NCBI RefSeq assembly: GCF_036030735.1 | Contig: NZ_CP107928.1 | Coordinates: 2,356,001-2,420,000, forward strand | Direction: 5' to 3' | DNA: 64,000 nucleotides | From: Streptomyces sp. NBC_00425 | GTDB taxonomy: Bacteria; Actinomycetota; Actinomycetes; Streptomycetales; Streptomycetaceae | Shown here: piece after piece, positions 1 to 17,003 of the stretch | How the letters are laid out: the number at the start of each line of letters is the position of its first letter | How positions within the stretch are numbered: the first letter of the stretch is position 1 | Notes under the pieces: generated by a model | Seen by the model: the letters and a program-made list of their open reading frames with translations, nothing else | Databases searched by the model: none | What the model was told of the DNA's origin: nothing | Made by a program: the position numbers and the translations under genes

Positions 1-7775
<7,775 letters not shown>

Positions 7776-7903
7776 GGGCGCCCCCTTCCTTGTGACGATC
7801 GGCCTGGCGAGAGCCTCTCCAAGCCTTAGCGACGGTACGAACCGTGCATTACGCAGGTGTCTCCCGGACCGGCCACCGGGAGTTAAGCCCGGCGCACAGC
7901 GCA

Positions 7904-8062
7904 GGGCGGACGGATGTGAGCGAACGGCGGACGGCAGCGGACGGGGGCGGCAGCGAGCGGGGCACGAGCGGACAGCGGACGGCGGACAGCGATCGGCGGA
8001 CGGCGGACGAAGACGTGGGGGACGGCGGAGGGCGGACCGCGGACGGCGGACAGGGGCGTGCG
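7904..8062. repeat. Degenerate GCGGACGG-type tandem repeat in the 560-base gene-free gap
   Basis: The gap 7776-8335 between the nitrate reductase and the divergent aminopeptidase contains no convincing gene. Its middle is a purine-rich run of degenerate 6-13 base units built on GCGGAC/GGCGGAC. A 7-base inverted repeat (CTCCCGG/CCGGGAG, 7861-7882) lies on the nitrate-reductase side. Every reading frame here gives low-complexity protein, so the long ORFs that cross it are artefacts of composition. Confidence 0.7.
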
Positions 8063-8335
8063 CGAAACGCCGCGGCAGACGGATGGGCGGAAGGCGGGCG
8101 GAGGGAAGGCCGTGTCCGCGCAGGCGGCGGACCCGTTCGAGGATATGGGCCCGGCCGATGAGCGGGGGCGCCGCGTCCGCTTCCGGTACCGACCCTTTGC
8201 CCGCCACAGATGGCATGCCCGCGTCAGATCTGTCACGCTTCCGGCAACCGTCGCGCACCGCCCCGCGGCACACCCACGCCGTCGGGGACAGCCACCGAGC
8301 AGGCCGGAAACCCGGCCGTCGCAAAGGAGCAACGC

Positions 8336-10282
8336 GTGAGACCCACCCCCCGCAAGACGCTCGCCGCAGGCGCGCTCGCCCTCGCCGCCCTGGCCGCCGT
8401 CTCGCTCCCCGCCGCATCCCCGGCAGCCGCCGCGCCGGACCGGGCCGCGCCCGCGGGCGCCGGCGCCGCGTCGCGGGGCGCCGCGTCCGCACCGGGCGTG
8501 TCCACCCGCGCCGCGGCCGACGGCGCGGCCTCGGCGGCCGCCGTCTGCACACCGGCCCAGGCCGTCGTCAACGGCGGCTTCGAGAGCGGCGCGTCCTCGT
8601 GGACCCAGTCCTCGACCAGCGTGATCACCAGCCGTACCGGGCAGACCGCCCACGGCGGCGCCGCCTTCGCCTGGCTGGGCGGGGTCGGCAGCACGCACAC
8701 CGACACCCTCACGCAGAGCGTCACGATCCCCTCCGGGTGCGCCTCCGCCACCCTTACGTTCTGGCTGCACATCGACACGACCGAGACGACCTCGTCGACG
8801 GCGTACGACAAGCTGACCGCCAAGATCGGCACGACGACCCTGGCCACGTACTCCAACCTCGACAAGAACACCGGCTACGTCCGGAAGTCGTTCGACGTGT
8901 CCGCGTTCGTGGGCCAGACCGTGAGTCTCGCCTTCACCGGCACCGAGGACTCCAGTCTCAAGTCGAACTTCGTCCTCGACGACATCGCGCTCGACACCTC
9001 CGGCGACACCGCGCCGCCCGCCGACTCCGCCCGCACCCCGGCGGCCCCGTCGTACACCGTCAGCCTCACCAGCGACACCGCCGGCACGGTGTGGACCGGA
9101 CACGAGAGCGCGACCTTCACCAACGCCTCGGCGACCGCGCTCACCGAGGTGTACCTGCGGCTCTGGGACAACTACCACGGCACCTGCGCCGCGATGCCGA
9201 TCACGGTCGGCAACGTCACCGGCGGCACCGCGGGCGCCCTCTCGGTCGGCTGCACGGCCCTTCAGATCACCCTCGCCACGCCCCTGACCCAGGGGCAGAG
9301 CGCCACGATCGGCTTCGACCTCGGCATCACGGTGCCCAGCGGCGCCGACCGGTTCGGCCATGACGGTGCCTTCAGCTTCATCGGCAACGCGCTGCCCGTG
9401 CTGGCGGTGAAGGACGGGGCGGGCTGGCATCTGGACCCGTACACGAACAACGGCGAGTCATTCTACTCCCTGGCCGCCGACTTCCGGGTGACCCTCGACC
9501 ACCCGACCACCCTGCTCGTGCCCGCCACCGGCGCCTCCGTCGACACCGCGGGATCCAGCGGTCGCACCGTCACCACGGCGACCGCTTCCAAGGTGCGGGA
9601 CTTCGCCTGGGCGGCCGGCCCGTTCAGCAAGATCTCCGGCACCTCTGCGGCCGGCACCCCGATCAACGTCTATTCGGTCTCCGGCATCAGCTCGGCCAAC
9701 GCCCAGTCGATGCTCACCACCGCGAAGACCGCGGTGGACGCCCACTCGTCCCGCTTCGGCGCCTACCCCTACGGCGAGTTGGACGCCGTCATCGACAACA
9801 GCTTCTGGTTCGGCGGCATGGAGTACCCGGGCTTCGTCCTCGACCTGGTCAGCACCACGGCGCTGACCCATGAGATCGGCCACCAGTGGTGGTACGGGAT
9901 CGTCGGCGACGACGAGTACAACAGCCCGTGGCTGGACGAGTCGTTCACCGACTACGCCACCGACCTGGCGCTGGGCAAGACCGGCAGCGGCTGCTGGAGC
10001 AGCGTGTCCTGGGCCTCGTCGGCGGAGAAGATCACCAACTCGATGGCCTACTGGGACGCCCACTCCTCGCGGTACTCCACCGTCGTCTACGGATACGGCA
10101 AGTGCGCGCTGCACGACCTGCGGCGGCTGATCGGCGACTCGGCGATGGCCACGTTGCTGAAGGACTACGCCGCTTCGCACTGGTACGGCGTCTCGACCAC
10201 GGCCGAGTTCAAGGCGGCCGCTCAGGCCGCCACGACCACCGACCTCACGTCGTTCTGGACCACGCACCGGATCGACGGCTGA
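8336..10282 (+). CDS. Secreted M1 family zinc aminopeptidase
   Basis: A 648-residue exported peptidase that would trim N-terminal residues from extracellular peptides. The GTG start at 8336 follows an AAAGGAG site and gives a classical signal peptide (Arg/Lys start, Ala/Leu core, Ala-rich cleavage region). Residues about 75-220 form a jelly-roll/carbohydrate-binding-like module before the peptidase. The catalytic part has the exopeptidase motif GGMEYPG and the zinc site His512-Glu513-x-x-His516 with Glu535 exactly 18 residues later (HEIGH...WLDESF). The C-terminal domain is short compared with ERAP/PepN enzymes, as is usual in secreted actinomycete M1 members. It is monocistronic, with a strong hairpin about 110 bases after the stop. 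Confidence 0.93.
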   Translation: MRPTPRKTLAAGALALAALAAVSLPAASPAAAAPDRAAPAGAGAASRGAASAPGVSTRAAADGAASAAAVCTPAQAVVNGGFESGASSWTQSSTSVITSRTGQTAHGGAAFAWLGGVGSTHTDTLTQSVTIPSGCASATLTFWLHIDTTETTSSTAYDKLTAKIGTTTLATYSNLDKNTGYVRKSFDVSAFVGQTVSLAFTGTEDSSLKSNFVLDDIALDTSGDTAPPADSARTPAAPSYTVSLTSDTAGTVWTGHESATFTNASATALTEVYLRLWDNYHGTCAAMPITVGNVTGGTAGALSVGCTALQITLATPLTQGQSATIGFDLGITVPSGADRFGHDGAFSFIGNALPVLAVKDGAGWHLDPYTNNGESFYSLAADFRVTLDHPTTLLVPATGASVDTAGSSGRTVTTATASKVRDFAWAAGPFSKISGTSAAGTPINVYSVSGISSANAQSMLTTAKTAVDAHSSRFGAYPYGELDAVIDNSFWFGGMEYPGFVLDLVSTTALTHEIGHQWWYGIVGDDEYNSPWLDESFTDYATDLALGKTGSGCWSSVSWASSAEKITNSMAYWDAHSSRYSTVVYGYGKCALHDLRRLIGDSAMATLLKDYAASHWYGVSTTAEFKAAAQAATTTDLTSFWTTHRIDG

Positions 10283-10392
10283 GACAGCGGCCGGACCGGC
10301 GGCCGGGCGGCGGCGGAGGCGGCGGACGCAGGCAGAAGCGGCGGCGGCCGACCTGGTCCGGCGTCGGTCGCCGCCCACGGACTCCACCCGGC

Positions 10393-10440
10393 CCGGTCCG
10401 GGCTCCGGCCGACCCGCACCTCGGCCGGAGTCCGGACCGG
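10393..10440. terminator. 20-base stem, 8-base loop hairpin (terminator-like)
   Basis: Arms 10393-10412 and 10421-10440 pair over 20 bases with one G/T position, which would be a G-U wobble in RNA. The loop is 8 bases. It lies between the convergent M1 peptidase and macrodomain genes. There is no U-tract, as is common for Streptomyces terminators. Confidence 0.65.
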
Positions 10441-10669
10441 TGGGGGCGGGCGGCCGGGCGTCCGGCCGGGCGGTCAGGCGGTCGGTGAGGCCTGCGGTCA
10501 GGCGTCCGGCCGGGCAGGGCCGACGACCTCGGACCGGCAACAACCTGGACCGCAAGTCCGGTTGGCCGGACATCACCGCCTCGACGGCCTGCGGGAGGTC
10601 GTCGGCAGCTACCTCCCGGACGCCCGCCTCGACGCCGTCGTACCCAGGCCCCGGCGACGCTTGCCGCGG

Positions 10670-10760
10670 CCGGGGCCGGGGCCAGGGCAGGGGCAGGGGG
10701 CAGGGGCCAGGGCCAGGGCCGGGGCCAGGGCCAGGGCCGGGGCCAGGGCCAGGGCCGGGT
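10670..10760. repeat. GGGCCA/GGGCCG short tandem repeat in the 567-base gap
   Basis: About 90 bases of repeating G3-5 runs in 6-base units (GGGCCA, GGGGCC, GGGGCA) on the + strand. The run has many G-triplets separated by 2-4 bases and could fold as G-quadruplexes. The surrounding gap 10283-10849 holds no credible gene; frames through it give only Arg/Gly/Pro or Ala/Gly low complexity. Confidence 0.75.
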
Positions 10761-10849
10761 TCATGCGGGCCACGTGCGCCCTGTCGAGGAGTCAGAGGCC
10801 GGGGTCCCCGATCTGAAGAACGTGCGCCGGCCGCGCCGCGTGGCGGGTG

Positions 10850-11359
10850 TCAGCCGACCTGGGCGGCGAAGGCGGCGTACGCCCGCTCGTCGAAGAGCAC
10901 GAATCGCACCTCGGCCACGGTCGTGCGCGCCGCCCGCACCGTCTCCACGGCGATGCGGGCAGCGTCGTCCATCGGCCAGCCGTAGACGCCCGCGGAGACC
11001 GCCGGGAAGGCCACCGTGCGGGCGCCCAGCTCGTCCGCGACCCGCAGCGACTCCCGGTAGCAGGAGGCCAGCAGGTCCGAGCGGTCCTCGGTGGCGCTGT
11101 GGACGGGGCCCACGGTGTGGATCACCCAGCGCGCGTCCAGGTCGCCCGCGGTGGTGGCGACCGCTTGCCCGGTGGGCAGGCCTCTGCCGTAATGCGAGGC
11201 GCGCAGACGGCGGCAGTCGGCGAGGATCTCGGGGCCGCCACGGCGGTGGACCGCTCCGTCGACGCCGCCCCCGCCGAACAGCGAGGAGTTGGCGGCGTTG
11301 ACGACTGCGTCCACGGACTGCCGGGTGATGTCGCCCTGGACGAGTGTGATCGTGGTCAT
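10850..11359 (-). CDS. Macrodomain protein (O-acetyl-ADP-ribose deacetylase type)
   Basis: A single-domain 169-residue macrodomain. It binds ADP-ribose and most likely removes acetyl or ADP-ribosyl esters. Visible signatures are the N-terminal LVQGDITRQSVDAVVNAANSS, the glycine-rich GGGGVDGAVHRRGG loop, the VIHTVGP strand and the FPAVSAGVYGWP phosphate-binding loop. These are the residues expected of the YmdB/MacroD class. The gene ends 34 bases after the oxidoreductase stop on the same strand, but its order (downstream oxidoreductase first) means the two are adjacent rather than clearly one operon. Start ATG 11357-11359. Confidence 0.93.
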   Translation of the reverse strand: MTTITLVQGDITRQSVDAVVNAANSSLFGGGGVDGAVHRRGGPEILADCRRLRASHYGRGLPTGQAVATTAGDLDARWVIHTVGPVHSATEDRSDLLASCYRESLRVADELGARTVAFPAVSAGVYGWPMDDAARIAVETVRAARTTVAEVRFVLFDERAYAAFAAQVG

Positions 11360-11393
11360 GCCTGTGTGTATACCAACGCGCGCCGTCGCCCGC

Positions 11394-12815
11394 TCACCCG
11401 TTCTGCCGCAGCCTCCGCCAGACGGCCTTGGCCGCGTTGTGGCCCGACATGCCGTGCACGCCCGGGCCGGGCGGGGTGGCCGAGGAGCACAGGAAGACGG
11501 CCGGGTGCGGGGTGGCGTACGGGAACGCCGTCAGTTTGGGGCGCAGCAGGATCTGGAGCCCGGAGACGGCTCCGGCGGCGATGTCCCCGCCGACGTAGTT
11601 GGCGTTGCGGGCGGCGAGTTCGGCGGGTCCTGCGGTGGCCCGGGCCAGGACCCGGTCGCGGAATCCCGGTGCGAAGCGCTCCAGTTGGCGTTCCATGGCG
11701 TCGGTGAGGTCGCCGGTCCAGCCGTTGGGCACATGGCCGTACGCCCAGAACACGTGCTTGCCCTCCGGGGCGCGGGTCGGGTCGACGACGCCGGGCTGCA
11801 CGGTGATCAGGAAGGGCCGGTCGGGCGCGCGGCCCTCCCGGGAGGGCGCTCGCAGCGCGGCGCCGATCTCCGCGCTGTCCGCGCCGATCTGCACGGTGCC
11901 CGCCCTCCGGGCTTCCTCCGCGGTCCAGGGGACGGGACCGTCGAGGGCGTAGTCGATCTTGAAGACGCCGGGACCGTACTTGTACCCCGCGTAGTAGTCG
12001 CCGAAGCCGGCGATGCGGCCGAGGGCGGTGGGCGAGGTGTCGAAGACGTACGCGCGCGCGGGCGGCAGGTCGTCGAGGCGCTTGACCTCGTAGTCCGTGT
12101 GGACGCTGCCGCCGAGATCCTCGAGGTACGCGGCAAGGGCGTCGGAGAGGGACTGGGAGCCGCCGCGGACCACCGGCCAGCCGCGGGCGTGTGCGGCGAG
12201 GGCGAAGACCAGGCCGATGGCACTGGTGGCGAATCCGCTGAGCGGGGCCATGACATGGGCGACGAGGCCGGCGAACAGGGTCTTGGCCCGCTCGTCGTGG
12301 AAGCGGCGGGTGAGCCAGCTGGACGGGGGCAGGCCGACCAGCCCGAAACGGGCCAGGGTGAGCGGGTCGCGCGGAAGGGCGGTCAGCGGCAGCGACATGA
12401 AGTCGCTGACCAGGGTGTCCCACTTGGGCAGGAAGGGTTCGACGAGGCGGCGGTAGGGGCCCGCGTCGCGCGGTCCGAAGGATGCGGCCGTCTCCGCCAC
12501 CGACCGGGACAGCACGGCGGCGCCGCCGTCGAGGAAGGGATGGGCCATGGGCAGTTCGGGGTGCAGCCACTCCAGGCCGTAGCGTTCCAGGGGCAGGGCG
12601 CGGAAGGCGGGCGAGTTGATGCCGAGCGGGTGGGCGGCGGAGCACGGGTCGTGGCGGAAGCCCGGCAGGGTGAGTTCCTCGGTGCGGGCGCCCCCGCCCA
12701 CGGTGTCCCGCGCCTCGAAGAGCGCCACGGAGAAGCCGCGCCTGGCCAGCTCCACCGCAGCGGTCAGCCCGTTGGGCCCCGCTCCCACCACGACCGCATC
12801 GAGCATCGACGGCAC
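11394..12815 (-). CDS. Phytoene-desaturase-like FAD/NAD(P) oxidoreductase
   Basis: About 473 residues with an N-terminal dinucleotide-binding fold ([20 protein letters not shown], then an acidic residue at the end of beta-2, [15 protein letters not shown]) and a C-terminal motif [16 protein letters not shown] typical of the carotenoid desaturase/amine oxidase superfamily. Its substrate cannot be told from sequence; no carotenoid genes are nearby, so this is likely the actinomycete 'phytoene dehydrogenase-like' group of unknown role. GTG 12815 is chosen because GAAGGGG lies five bases upstream; ATG 12806 is the alternative but its spacing is too long. Confidence 0.85.
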   Translation of the reverse strand: MPSMLDAVVVGAGPNGLTAAVELARRGFSVALFEARDTVGGGARTEELTLPGFRHDPCSAAHPLGINSPAFRALPLERYGLEWLHPELPMAHPFLDGGAAVLSRSVAETAASFGPRDAGPYRRLVEPFLPKWDTLVSDFMSLPLTALPRDPLTLARFGLVGLPPSSWLTRRFHDERAKTLFAGLVAHVMAPLSGFATSAIGLVFALAAHARGWPVVRGGSQSLSDALAAYLEDLGGSVHTDYEVKRLDDLPPARAYVFDTSPTALGRIAGFGDYYAGYKYGPGVFKIDYALDGPVPWTAEEARRAGTVQIGADSAEIGAALRAPSREGRAPDRPFLITVQPGVVDPTRAPEGKHVFWAYGHVPNGWTGDLTDAMERQLERFAPGFRDRVLARATAGPAELAARNANYVGGDIAAGAVSGLQILLRPKLTAFPYATPHPAVFLCSSATPPGPGVHGMSGHNAAKAVWRRLRQNG

Positions 12816-13079
12816 TTCGACCCCTTCGTCAGCCGGTGACCTCCGACATCGGTGGCCCCCGCAATCAGGATATGCCGGGGGTGGCGCGAGACCCGCGGCG
12901 CGGGGGCACGAAACCGGCCGGAACGCAGAGGCGCAGGCCACGCGCGCGGAGCGCCGGCGTGACGGGCGTCGGGCGACGGACGCGGCGGCGCCGGCGCCCC
13001 CGCCCGGGGTTCACCTCGACAACCGGGCCGGGTGCGGCCGACGGGACGCCCCACCGCCGCCCGAGCCGAGCCGAGCCCT

Positions 13080-13132
13080 CCGGGCCTGACTGTCCGAGCC
13101 GAGCCGGGCCTGGCTCGGACAGTCAGGCCCGG
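13080..13132 (-). terminator. 21-base perfect stem, 11-base loop hairpin
   Basis: Arms 13080-13100 and 13112-13132 are perfectly complementary (core CTGACTGTCCGAGCC). It sits in the 696-base gene-free spacer 12816-13511, about 380 bases past the IMPase stop on the same strand, so a terminator function is only inferred. The rest of the spacer is GC-rich with no gene seen. Confidence 0.55.
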
Positions 13133-13280
13133 GCCGGGTTGTCCGTGCCGGGCCCGGCTGCCGGTGCCTGACTGGCCGCGGCCGGTACGCCCCCGGCTCG
13201 CCCCGGGCCCGCTCGCCGTCGGCTGCCCCGGGGCCGAACAACGCGGCCGGGGCCAGACGCAGGGCAGCACACCTCCAGCT

Positions 13281-13335
13281 GCTCGGGCCTCACGTCCCGG
13301 CCGACTCCGGCCGCTCGGGCCTCACGCCCCGGTCG
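13281..13335. repeat. Two 23-base direct repeats
   Basis: Copies at 13281-13303 and 13313-13335 start GCTCGGGCCTCACG and differ at two positions. They lie in the same gene-free spacer as the 21-base hairpin. No function is evident. Confidence 0.6.
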
Positions 13336-13511
13336 GCGCAGGACCGCCCACAGCGCAGGCGCGCCACGCAGGCAGCACGCCTCCGGCCACGAAAACCCCG
13401 TCTCCGCCGGCGCGACGAGACGCCCGCAGCGCTCAGGAAAGACGGGGCCGGGCAGCACGCCGCCGGGCGCCCGGGTCCCGCGCCGCGTGCCGGGGCTGGA
13501 CGCCCGCGGGA

Positions 13512-14399
13512 TCAGGCGGTGCGGCGGTGCGGTTCCGCGCCGGACAGCTGACGCGGTTCGCCGGCCGCGAGCAGCGCCGCCACGCGACGGGCCGTGGCCG
13601 CGTCCCTGGCTGCCGTGAACGGCAGGGAGTTGCCGCCCCTGACACTGAACGGCTCGCCCGTGAGCGTGAGATGGGCGCCGCCCGCCTCCTCGACCAGGAG
13701 CAGCCCCGCCGCGTGGTCCCAGGCCGCTTCCCAGGAGAAGGCCGTGGCATCCAACTCGCCCCGGGCGATGGCGAGATACTCGAGGCCGGCCGAACCGCAG
13801 GGGCGCGGCGCGACACCGTCCGCCCACAGCCCCAGCAGGGCGCGCTTTTGCTCGTCGGTCGTGTAGTCGGGGTGCGAGGTGGCCACCGTCAGATCGCGGC
13901 CGGGCTCGGGCGGACCGGCGAAAAGCCGCTCACCGTCGAGGAAGGCGCCGCCGCCGCGGACCGCCGTGGCCAGCTGGCCACGGGCCGGAGCGTAGGTCCA
14001 GGAAGCGTGCAGGACACCGTGGCGGACGAGGGCGACCAGGGTGCAGAAGCCGTCGTCCCCGTGTACGAACTGCCGTGTGCCGTCGACGGGGTCGACGATC
14101 CAGACGGGGGTCCCGCCCTGTATCGCCTCGTACGTCGCCGGGTCGGCGTGCACCGCCTCCTCGCCGACGACGACCGAACCCGGCAGAAGGGCGCCCAGCG
14201 CCTTGGTGAGGTACAGCTCCGCGTTGCGGTCGGCGTCCGTCACCAGGTCGTGGGGGCCGTTCTTCTGGTCGACCTCGTGCGCGGCGAGCTGCCGGAAGCG
14301 CGGCATGATCTCGGCTGCGGCGGCCCGGCGGACCGCCTCCTCCACGTCGGCCGAGTGGCGGGCGAGAAACTCGTCGATGGTTTCCGTGTCTTCGATCAT
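13512..14399 (-). CDS. Inositol monophosphatase family phosphatase
   Basis: A 295-residue Mg-dependent, Li-sensitive-type phosphatase. All family motifs are visible: GEE at 79-81, DPVDGT at 103-108 (metal ligands Asp103 and Asp106), and the C-terminal WDHAAG with the third aspartate. Members dephosphorylate inositol-1-phosphate, histidinol phosphate or PAP; an N-terminal segment DLVTDADRNAE fits the broad IMPase group and does not discriminate. ATG 14399 is used because no other start lies in frame nearby, although the GGAGG upstream is only one base away from it. It is monocistronic. Confidence 0.88.
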   Translation of the reverse strand: MIEDTETIDEFLARHSADVEEAVRRAAAAEIMPRFRQLAAHEVDQKNGPHDLVTDADRNAELYLTKALGALLPGSVVVGEEAVHADPATYEAIQGGTPVWIVDPVDGTRQFVHGDDGFCTLVALVRHGVLHASWTYAPARGQLATAVRGGGAFLDGERLFAGPPEPGRDLTVATSHPDYTTDEQKRALLGLWADGVAPRPCGSAGLEYLAIARGELDATAFSWEAAWDHAAGLLLVEEAGGAHLTLTGEPFSVRGGNSLPFTAARDAATARRVAALLAAGEPRQLSGAEPHRRTA

Positions 14400-14530
14400 G
14401 CCTCCATGAGAGCACGCCCCACTGACAATCCCCGCCCGCCCGGTGCAGCACGGGTGGAATCGGGATGAAGAACGGGAGCCCGCACGTCCGGCGGCCGGGC
14501 GGGCACGGCGCCACAAACCCGGGCCAACCC

Positions 14531-14571
14531 GTCAGCGCTACGTCAGCGGTACGTCAGCGGTACGTCAGCGG
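14531..14571. repeat. 11-base tandem repeat overlapping a stop codon
   Basis: Nearly four copies of GTCAGCGGTAC run from 14531 to 14571. The last copy contains the TGA stop of the gamma-glutamyltransferase-like gene (14565-14567, minus strand). Copy-number change would only alter the 3' untranslated part. Confidence 0.85.
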
Positions 14572-16394
14572 CCCACGGCGTACCCCTGCATCCCGCGCGG
14601 GTTCGCGGCCGCCGACAGGATCCCGGTAGCTGGATCGCGGGCGACCGCGCAGAGCCGGCCCTCGGACCAGGCGTGGCCGACGGTCACCCGGTGACCGCGC
14701 CGCCGCAGCTCCTCCACCACCGCCGCCGGCATCCGGGACTCCACGGTGAGGCTGCCCGGCCGCATGCCGCGCGGGAAGAAGGAGCCGGGGAAGCCGTCGG
14801 TGTGCCAGTTGGGCGCGTCGATCGCGCCCTGCAGGTCGAGTCCGCCGCGCACCCGCGCGCGCAGGGCGACCCCCAGCAGGAAGTGCAGCTGCCACTGGTC
14901 CTGCTGGTCGCCGCCGGGCGTGCCGAACGCCATGACCGGGACCCCGTCGCGCAGCGCGAGCGACGGCGTGAGGGTGGTGCGCGGGCGGCGCCCCGGCGTG
15001 AGGGAGTTCGGCAGGCCCTCCTCCAGCCAGGTCATCTGCAGCCGCGTGCCGAGCGGGAAGCCCAACTCGGGCACGACGGGGTTGGACTGCAGCCAGCCGC
15101 CGCTGGGCGTCGCCGCGATCATGTTGCCCCAGCGGTCGACGACGTCGAGGTGGCAGGTGTCGCCGCGGACGGCCCCGTCCACGGCTACCTCCGGCTCGCC
15201 GGGCACGGGCGACGCCGGCCCCTTGGCGACGGTCGGCTCGCCGACGCCCAGGGGGCCTGGGGCGGGGTCGTCGGCGGCGATCACGTGCGCGTGCGCGCTC
15301 AGCCGCGGGGTGCGCCGGCCGGGGCTGCCGGGCCGCAGCCCGTACGACGCCTCGTAGCCGATCAGCCGTCGCCGCTCCGCGTTGTAGCCGGGCGCGAGCA
15401 ACGCGTCCAGCGGGACCTCGGCCGCGTCGCCGTACCAGGCCTCGCGGTCGGCCATGGCGAGTTTGCAGCCCTCCACCACGAGATGGACGTAGGCGGCGGA
15501 CCCGTACGCGGGCAGTTCGGGCGGGAGCAGCGCGAGCTGCTGCAGGAGGGCCGGACCCTGGCTCCAGGGGCCGGCCTTGCACACGGTCCAGCCGTTCCAG
15601 TCGTACGTCGACGGCGTCTCGTAGGACGCGGACCAGCCGGCCAGGTCGGCGGCGGTGAGCGTGCCGGCGTGGCGCTCGCCGCTGGTGTCCAGGGTGGGGC
15701 GGGCGGACTGCCGCACGAGCGCCTCGGCGACGAACCCGGACCGCCACACCTCCCGCGCGGCCTCGATCCGGGCCTCCCGGTCGCCCGCCGAGGCGGTCTC
15801 GGCGAGCAGCCGCCGCCACGTGGCCGCGAGCGCCGGGTTGCGCAGCAGCTCACCGGTGCGCGGCGGCCGCCCGCCGGGCAGATACACCTCCGCCGACGAG
15901 GTCCACTCCGTCTCGAACAGCTCCCGTACCGTCTCGACGGTCGCGCCGACGTTCTCCACGGGCGCGTGTCCGTGCTCGGCGTACCCGATCGCGTACTTCA
16001 GCACGTCGTCGAGGGACTTGGTGCCGTGGTCCCGCAGGAGGAGGAGCCAGGCGTCGACCGCGCCGGGGACCGCGGCGGCGAGGGGTCCCGTGCCGGGCAC
16101 GAGATCCAGGCCGAGACCGCGGTAGTGCGCGACCGTCGCCCCGGCCGGCGCCACACCCTGCCCGCAGAGCACGCGCACCTCGCCGTCGGCCGGGGCGAGG
16201 AGGATCGGGACCTCGCCGGCGGGCCCGTTCAGGTGGGGCTCGACGACGTGCAGCACGAACGCCCCGGCCACGGCGGCGTCATAGGCGTTGCCGCCGTTCT
16301 CCAGCACGGCCATCGCCGACTGAGAGGCCAGCCAGTGCGTGGAGGAGACCATGCCGAAGGTGCCCTGGAGGGTGGGGCGGGTGGTGAACTGCAT
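14565..16394 (-). CDS. Gamma-glutamyltransferase family protein, cytosolic type
   Basis: A 609-residue Ntn-hydrolase that would autocleave before Thr413 (Asp-Thr-Cys-His-Leu, equivalent to the TTH start of the small subunit in classical GGT) into large and small chains. The large chain keeps ENGGNAYDAAVAGAFVLHVVEPHLNGPAGE. The small chain has the substrate loop TPSGG, LGTRLQMTW and a GTPGGDQQDQWQLHFLL motif. It lacks a signal peptide, unlike the second GGT at 36.8 kb. The strong site GAGGTGAGAG precedes ATG 16394. Substrates could be glutathione, gamma-glutamyl amides or cephalosporin-like acyl groups; sequence does not decide. Confidence 0.88.
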   Translation of the reverse strand: MQFTTRPTLQGTFGMVSSTHWLASQSAMAVLENGGNAYDAAVAGAFVLHVVEPHLNGPAGEVPILLAPADGEVRVLCGQGVAPAGATVAHYRGLGLDLVPGTGPLAAAVPGAVDAWLLLLRDHGTKSLDDVLKYAIGYAEHGHAPVENVGATVETVRELFETEWTSSAEVYLPGGRPPRTGELLRNPALAATWRRLLAETASAGDREARIEAAREVWRSGFVAEALVRQSARPTLDTSGERHAGTLTAADLAGWSASYETPSTYDWNGWTVCKAGPWSQGPALLQQLALLPPELPAYGSAAYVHLVVEGCKLAMADREAWYGDAAEVPLDALLAPGYNAERRRLIGYEASYGLRPGSPGRRTPRLSAHAHVIAADDPAPGPLGVGEPTVAKGPASPVPGEPEVAVDGAVRGDTCHLDVVDRWGNMIAATPSGGWLQSNPVVPELGFPLGTRLQMTWLEEGLPNSLTPGRRPRTTLTPSLALRDGVPVMAFGTPGGDQQDQWQLHFLLGVALRARVRGGLDLQGAIDAPNWHTDGFPGSFFPRGMRPGSLTVESRMPAAVVEELRRRGHRVTVGHAWSEGRLCAVARDPATGILSAAANPRGMQGYAVGR

Positions 16395-16524
16395 CTCTCA
16401 CCTCGGTGTCCGGGTGCGTCGGTCGACTGCCCAACCTAAGGCGGGTCGTGGGGAGAATGCGGGGAGAACGAGTGCGAGGCCGGTTCCGCCGCGCGCAGCC
16501 GTTGTCCCCGACCTCGAGCCGGCG

Positions 16525-16977
16525 TCAGTCCGGGGCCGGCCGTGACGTCGAGCCGCGGACGACGAGGCTGGTGGGAACGATGCACGAGGAGGCCGCCTCC
16601 GGCGATCCGCGCACGTGGTCCAGCAGCAGACGCGCCGCCGCCTCGCCCGTCTCCCGCATCGGCTGGCGGACGGTGGTCAGTGCGGGACAGGTGTACGACG
16701 CCATCTCGACATCGTCGAAGCCCACCACGGCGACGTCCTGCGGAACCCACAGACCGGCTTCGTTCAGTGCGCCCAGCACGGCGGCCGCACTGTGGTCGTT
16801 GTGTGCGAAGACCGAGTCGAACTCCAGGCCGTCCGCGACGGCGAGCGCGATCGCGCTCCGGCAGCAGTCGAACCGGAAGTCGCCGCAGACGATGCGGCGT
16901 CGGTCGATCTCGATCCCGACTTCCGCGTTGACCTCGATGAATCCGTCCCGCCGTTCACGGGTGCAGCCGAACGACTG
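16525..16977 (-). pseudogene. C-terminal remnant of a second LacI-family repressor
   Basis: About 150 codons that read as the effector-binding C-terminal half of a LacI/GalR protein (RERRDGFIEV..., FDSVFAHNDHSAAAVLGAL, VAVVGFDDVEMASYTCPALTTVRQP, CIVPTSLVVRGST). No helix-turn-helix or first half is present: upstream the frame runs as a shadow through the intact LacI gene. It begins about 27 bases after that gene's stop. It is either a partial tandem duplicate or the leftover of a deletion between two lacI-like genes. It has no start or ribosome site and is probably untranslated. Confidence 0.8.
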
Positions 16978-17003
16978 GAAACAACCCCGTTCCGGGGATG
17001 TCG

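Noticed and set aside
7776..7860. GlnR box before the nitrate reductase
   Set aside because: GTAAT and GTTCG-like words occur but do not match the full GTnAC-N6-GAAAC spacing well enough to claim.
7904..8062. Possible CRISPR array
   Set aside because: Units are short, degenerate and have no distinct spacers.
7776..8552. N-terminal extension of the nitrate reductase frame
   Set aside because: Crosses the degenerate repeat, gives low-complexity Arg/Pro sequence and overlaps the divergent peptidase; GTG 7775 has a good ribosome site and fits the family start.
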